Assembly: GCF_004118265.1 (NCBI RefSeq)
Contig: NZ_SDHW01000003.1
Span: 62,001-126,000 of the forward strand
Length of the DNA: 64,000 nucleotides
Origin: Lacibacter luteus
GTDB lineage: Bacteria; Bacteroidota; Bacteroidia; Chitinophagales; Chitinophagaceae
Direction: 5' to 3'
Below the pieces are notes generated by a model, which was not told the origin of the DNA, searched no databases, and saw only the letters and a program-made list of their open reading frames with translations. A program made the translations under genes and the position numbers. Numbering within the stretch: the first letter of the stretch is position 1; the number at the start of each line of letters is the position of its first letter. This document shows, in pieces, positions 61,763 to 64,000 of this stretch.

Positions 61763-62419
61763 ATGAACATGTTTAAATCCTTTAATTACAAGCGACTGTT
61801 TCAATATTTTCTGCAAGGCTTACTGGTGTTAGCCCCGGTTGTTGTTACAGCTTATGCCATTTACTGGATTGTTACGAGCATAGACGAACTGATACCTATT
61901 TTTACTTTTACGGATGAAGATGGAAAAGTAATTGTGCGCAATTTTGGTTTGGGTTTCCTGCTCATCATCGGTGCAATATGCCTGGTTGGTTACCTCAGTA
62001 CCTTCTTTATCCAGAGCCGCATCTTTAATTTATTCGATCATTGGCTGGAGAAAGTGCCCGGCATCAAGTTTATTTATACCACGGTAAAAGATTTTTTTGA
62101 AGCCTTTGCCGGAGAGAAGAAGAAATTTAACCGGCCGGTGCTGGCCAACATCGACGATAACGATGTTTGGCGTGTTGGTTTTTTAACCCGTGATGAAGCT
62201 GATGAATTTGGACTTAAAGATTATGTGGCGGTATATGTACCCATGAGTTATTCCATTGCAGGTAATGTATACCTTATACCAGCTAGCAGAATTAAATCGC
62301 TTGAAGGCCATTTAACAGGAACAGAAGCTATGAAGTTTGCCATCAGCGGTGGTGTTACAAAAATGGATGAGGAAATTGAAGAGGAAATAATTAAGGAAGA
62401 CGAAGCTGTTAAGAAATAA
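61763..62419 (+). CDS. DUF502 family membrane protein
   Basis: 218-residue inner-membrane protein with two helices near the start (about 12-36, FLQGLLVLAPVVVTAYAIYW; 60-80, FLLIIGAICLVGYLSTFFI), then a conserved soluble region (PGIKFIYTTVKDFFEAFAGE; VAVYVPMSYSIAGNVYLIPA), the DUF502 hallmark. The end is Glu/Lys-rich (EEIEEEIIKEDEAVKK). The function of the family is unknown, though it is broadly conserved. The next gene starts 5 bp after its stop, so they are probably co-transcribed. Confidence 0.92.
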   Translation: MNMFKSFNYKRLFQYFLQGLLVLAPVVVTAYAIYWIVTSIDELIPIFTFTDEDGKVIVRNFGLGFLLIIGAICLVGYLSTFFIQSRIFNLFDHWLEKVPGIKFIYTTVKDFFEAFAGEKKKFNRPVLANIDDNDVWRVGFLTRDEADEFGLKDYVAVYVPMSYSIAGNVYLIPASRIKSLEGHLTGTEAMKFAISGGVTKMDEEIEEEIIKEDEAVKK

Positions 62420-62424
62420 CCCGC

Positions 62425-63390
62425 ATGAAGAAAGCGTTGATTGTAGTTGTTCTCTTATGTATTTCGCAGCAATGTTTTTGCTGGGGCTTTTTCGGGCACC
62501 GTAAAATCAACTATCTCGCTGTATTTCTGTTGCCACCCGAAATGATCGGGTTTTATAAAACGCATATCGATTTTTTAACCGAACATTCTGTTGATCCGGA
62601 TAAACGACGCTATGCAATACCGGAAGAAGGTCCACGACATTATATAGATATTGATCATTACGGCGAATATCCGTACAAAGATCTGCCACATAATTACGAC
62701 AGTGCTGTTGCCAAATTTTCTGCTGATACAGTGAATGCTTATGGTATTGTTCCCTGGTGGGTGCAAACAATGCTGGGACGTTTAACCAATGCGTTTAAAG
62801 AAAAGAACCAGGTAAAAATTTTAAAGTTAAGTGCAGAAATCGGTCATTACATTGCCGATGCGCATGTGCCGTTGCATGCTTCGCATAATCACAATGGGCA
62901 GTTCACGAATCAAAATGGCATTCATGGGTTTTGGGAAAGTCGTGTACCGGAATTGTTAGCGGATAAGGAATTTGATTTCTGGATGGACAAAGCACAGCAT
63001 ATTAAAAACCCGGGACAATTTATGTGGGCAAGAGTATTGGAAAGTGCTGCAGCGGCCGATACTGTGTTGCGTTTAGAAAAAGAGTTAACGCAAACTACTC
63101 CTGCCGATCAGAAGTATTCATTTGAAAACAGGAACGGTATTACCATACGCACATACTCTACTTCGTTTACGACTGCCTATAATACAAAACTAAACGGCAT
63201 GGTAGAACGCCGTATGCGGCAAAGCATTTTTGCTGTTGCCAGTTTTTGGTACACCGCATGGATCAATGCAGGGCAGCCCGATCTGAAAAAACTCAGTAAC
63301 AAAGAATTTACTGCAGAAGAACTGAAAGAGTTTGAAGAATTAAATACAAACTGGCGCAACGGGAAAATTGTTGGGCGTGATCATGAGTAA
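62425..63390 (+). CDS. Secreted zinc-dependent phospholipase C / S1-P1 nuclease-like protein
   Basis: 321-residue protein with a signal peptide (MKKALIVVVLLCISQQCFC) cut just before Trp-Gly-Phe-Phe-Gly-His, matching the family's N-terminal Trp zinc ligand. Other zinc-ligand motifs: PRHYIDIDHYGEYP near 75, GHYIADAHVPLHASHNHNG near 140-158 (His-x3-Asp and further His), and HGFWESRVP near 170. The closest families are the zinc-dependent phospholipase C / S1-P1 nuclease superfamily; which substrate (nucleic acid or lipid) cannot be read from sequence. It is 5 bp after the DUF502 gene. Confidence 0.87.
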   Translation: MKKALIVVVLLCISQQCFCWGFFGHRKINYLAVFLLPPEMIGFYKTHIDFLTEHSVDPDKRRYAIPEEGPRHYIDIDHYGEYPYKDLPHNYDSAVAKFSADTVNAYGIVPWWVQTMLGRLTNAFKEKNQVKILKLSAEIGHYIADAHVPLHASHNHNGQFTNQNGIHGFWESRVPELLADKEFDFWMDKAQHIKNPGQFMWARVLESAAAADTVLRLEKELTQTTPADQKYSFENRNGITIRTYSTSFTTAYNTKLNGMVERRMRQSIFAVASFWYTAWINAGQPDLKKLSNKEFTAEELKEFEELNTNWRNGKIVGRDHE

Positions 63391-63487
63391 AATTGCTGTG
63401 CAATCTTCTTATGCTGTACAGTGTGCGATAAATGATATCGAATGCCGGCATTCTTTTATCTGCATTAATCAGCAATGAACAAAGCTG

Positions 63488-63495
63488 TACATTTG
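63488..63495 (+). promoter_or_regulatory. -7 promoter element for the Crp/Fnr gene
   Basis: TACATTTG matches TAnnTTTG and lies 19 bp before the ATG at 63515. No TTG is found at the usual -33 position. Confidence 0.45.
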
Positions 63496-63514
63496 AAGGC
63501 TCAACAGGCTGTTT

Positions 63515-64000
63515 ATGTTCGAACTTCTTATTAAGAGTATACAGGATAAAGTACCTTCTACCGAAGAGGAACTGCATTTGTGTAAAACGCATTTCACTCC
63601 AAAGCGGCTAAGACGCAAACAATTTCTGTTACAGGAAGGTGATGTATGCAACCGTATGGCCTTTATTGAAAAAGGAGCCTTATATTCTTATACTACCGAT
63701 GCAAAAGGCGGGCAACGTGTAATGCAGTTTGCTTTTGAAGGCTTCTGGATATCTGATCTGTATAGTTTTTTTACAAGAGAAGAATCGAAACTGAACATTG
63801 AAGCGCTGGAAGATTGTGAATTGTTACTGCTCGATCATGAACAACACGATTACCTGTTAAAAAACGTACGCCAGTACGAAACTTATATCCGCATTTTATA
63901 CCAGAATGCATATGTTGCCTTACAGCAAAGAATTGAAGGCACTCTTGGTTTAACAGCCGAAGAAAAATATTCTCACCTGGTTGAACAATATGCTACTATT
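63515..64000 (+). CDS. Crp/Fnr-family transcriptional regulator (3' truncated by window)
   Basis: The frame opens with ATG at 63515 and remains open to the last base, giving 162 residues. The N-terminal cyclic-nucleotide-binding-like domain is visible: LLQEGDVCNRMAFIEKGALY, then FAFEGFWISDLYSF and LEDCELLLLDHEQHDYLLK, the pattern of Bacteroidota Crp/Fnr regulators that lack the Arg of true cAMP binders. The last residues (LTAEEKYSHLVEQY) enter the linker just before the expected HTH, which lies beyond the window. The ligand is unknown. Confidence 0.88.
   Translation, partial: MFELLIKSIQDKVPSTEEELHLCKTHFTPKRLRRKQFLLQEGDVCNRMAFIEKGALYSYTTDAKGGQRVMQFAFEGFWISDLYSFFTREESKLNIEALEDCELLLLDHEQHDYLLKNVRQYETYIRILYQNAYVALQQRIEGTLGLTAEEKYSHLVEQYATI

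Noticed and set aside
1-64000. tRNA, rRNA, IS elements, phage genes and CRISPR arrays
   Set aside because: None recognised: no tRNA-like cloverleaf in intergenic gaps, no transposase or integrase, no terminal inverted repeats with target duplications and no short regularly spaced repeats.

Overview
The window is about 64 kb of AT-rich chromosomal DNA from a member of the Bacteroidota, most likely family Chitinophagaceae (inferred from gene content, not from a marker-gene comparison). Support for this comes from several sources: a giant secreted protein with a type IX secretion (T9SS) C-terminal domain; a TonB receptor with a carboxypeptidase-regulatory-like N-domain preceded by a DUF6660-type Cys-rich protein; the ~615-residue Bacteroidota variant of PurF; an IF-2 with a very long charged N-terminus; and many promoters of the Bacteroidota form (-33 TTG/TTTG, -7 TAnnTTTG). 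I see no rRNA, tRNA, IS element, phage or CRISPR array. Coding density is high, and most intergenic gaps hold a hairpin terminator and/or a recognisable promoter.

Layout. 0-5 kb: end of nusA, then infB and a SurA-like periplasmic foldase. 4.7-8 kb: a marR - pirin - yceI - pirin - FMN reductase cluster with two copies of a palindromic operator. 8-24 kb: a PurF-type amidotransferase, a SixA-like phosphatase, a lipoprotein, two secreted amidohydrolases (three amidohydrolase domains, one with an intact HxH motif), a soluble six-PAS/GAF histidine kinase with its LuxR-type regulator, a one-domain asparaginase, an M20 amidohydrolase, a WYL regulator, DinB and an acyltransferase. 24-33 kb: GTP-type PEP carboxykinase, a DUF6660-TonB receptor pair, and two tandem paralogous TPR-transmembrane-HTH proteins. 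33-41 kb: a 2507-residue secreted repeat protein and a VWA protein. 42-52 kb: amidase, DUF3667 protein, membrane protein, tricorn-like S41 protease, a toxin-antitoxin-like pair, MsrB, adenylate kinase, an NTF2-like protein and an unusual SDR. 52-54.5 kb: an arsR-arsM cassette with a tiny Cys-rich ORF, and an AIM24-family protein. 54.6-61.7 kb: a tetR-tolC-adaptor-RND efflux operon. 61.7-64 kb: a DUF502 membrane protein, a secreted S1/P1-nuclease-like protein and a truncated Crp/Fnr regulator.

The most interesting signals are in regulation and in small or atypical proteins. (1) The arsR promoter has a 16-bp ATCG...CGAT palindrome that exactly frames the -7 box. ArsR, ArsM and a 16-residue ORF just after arsM all end in Cys-Cys. 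(2) Two genes (marR and the DUF6660 gene) share the string TAnnTTTGCATnGTG, in which the -7 box lies four bases before a GTG start, predicting leaderless mRNAs. (3) The tetR operator sits between -33 and -7 of its own promoter. (4) The tandem TPR-TM-HTH proteins look like one-piece transmembrane regulators. (5) The giant T9SS protein has 19 calcium-binding-type repeats with identical DNA blocks, suggesting recent repeat expansion.
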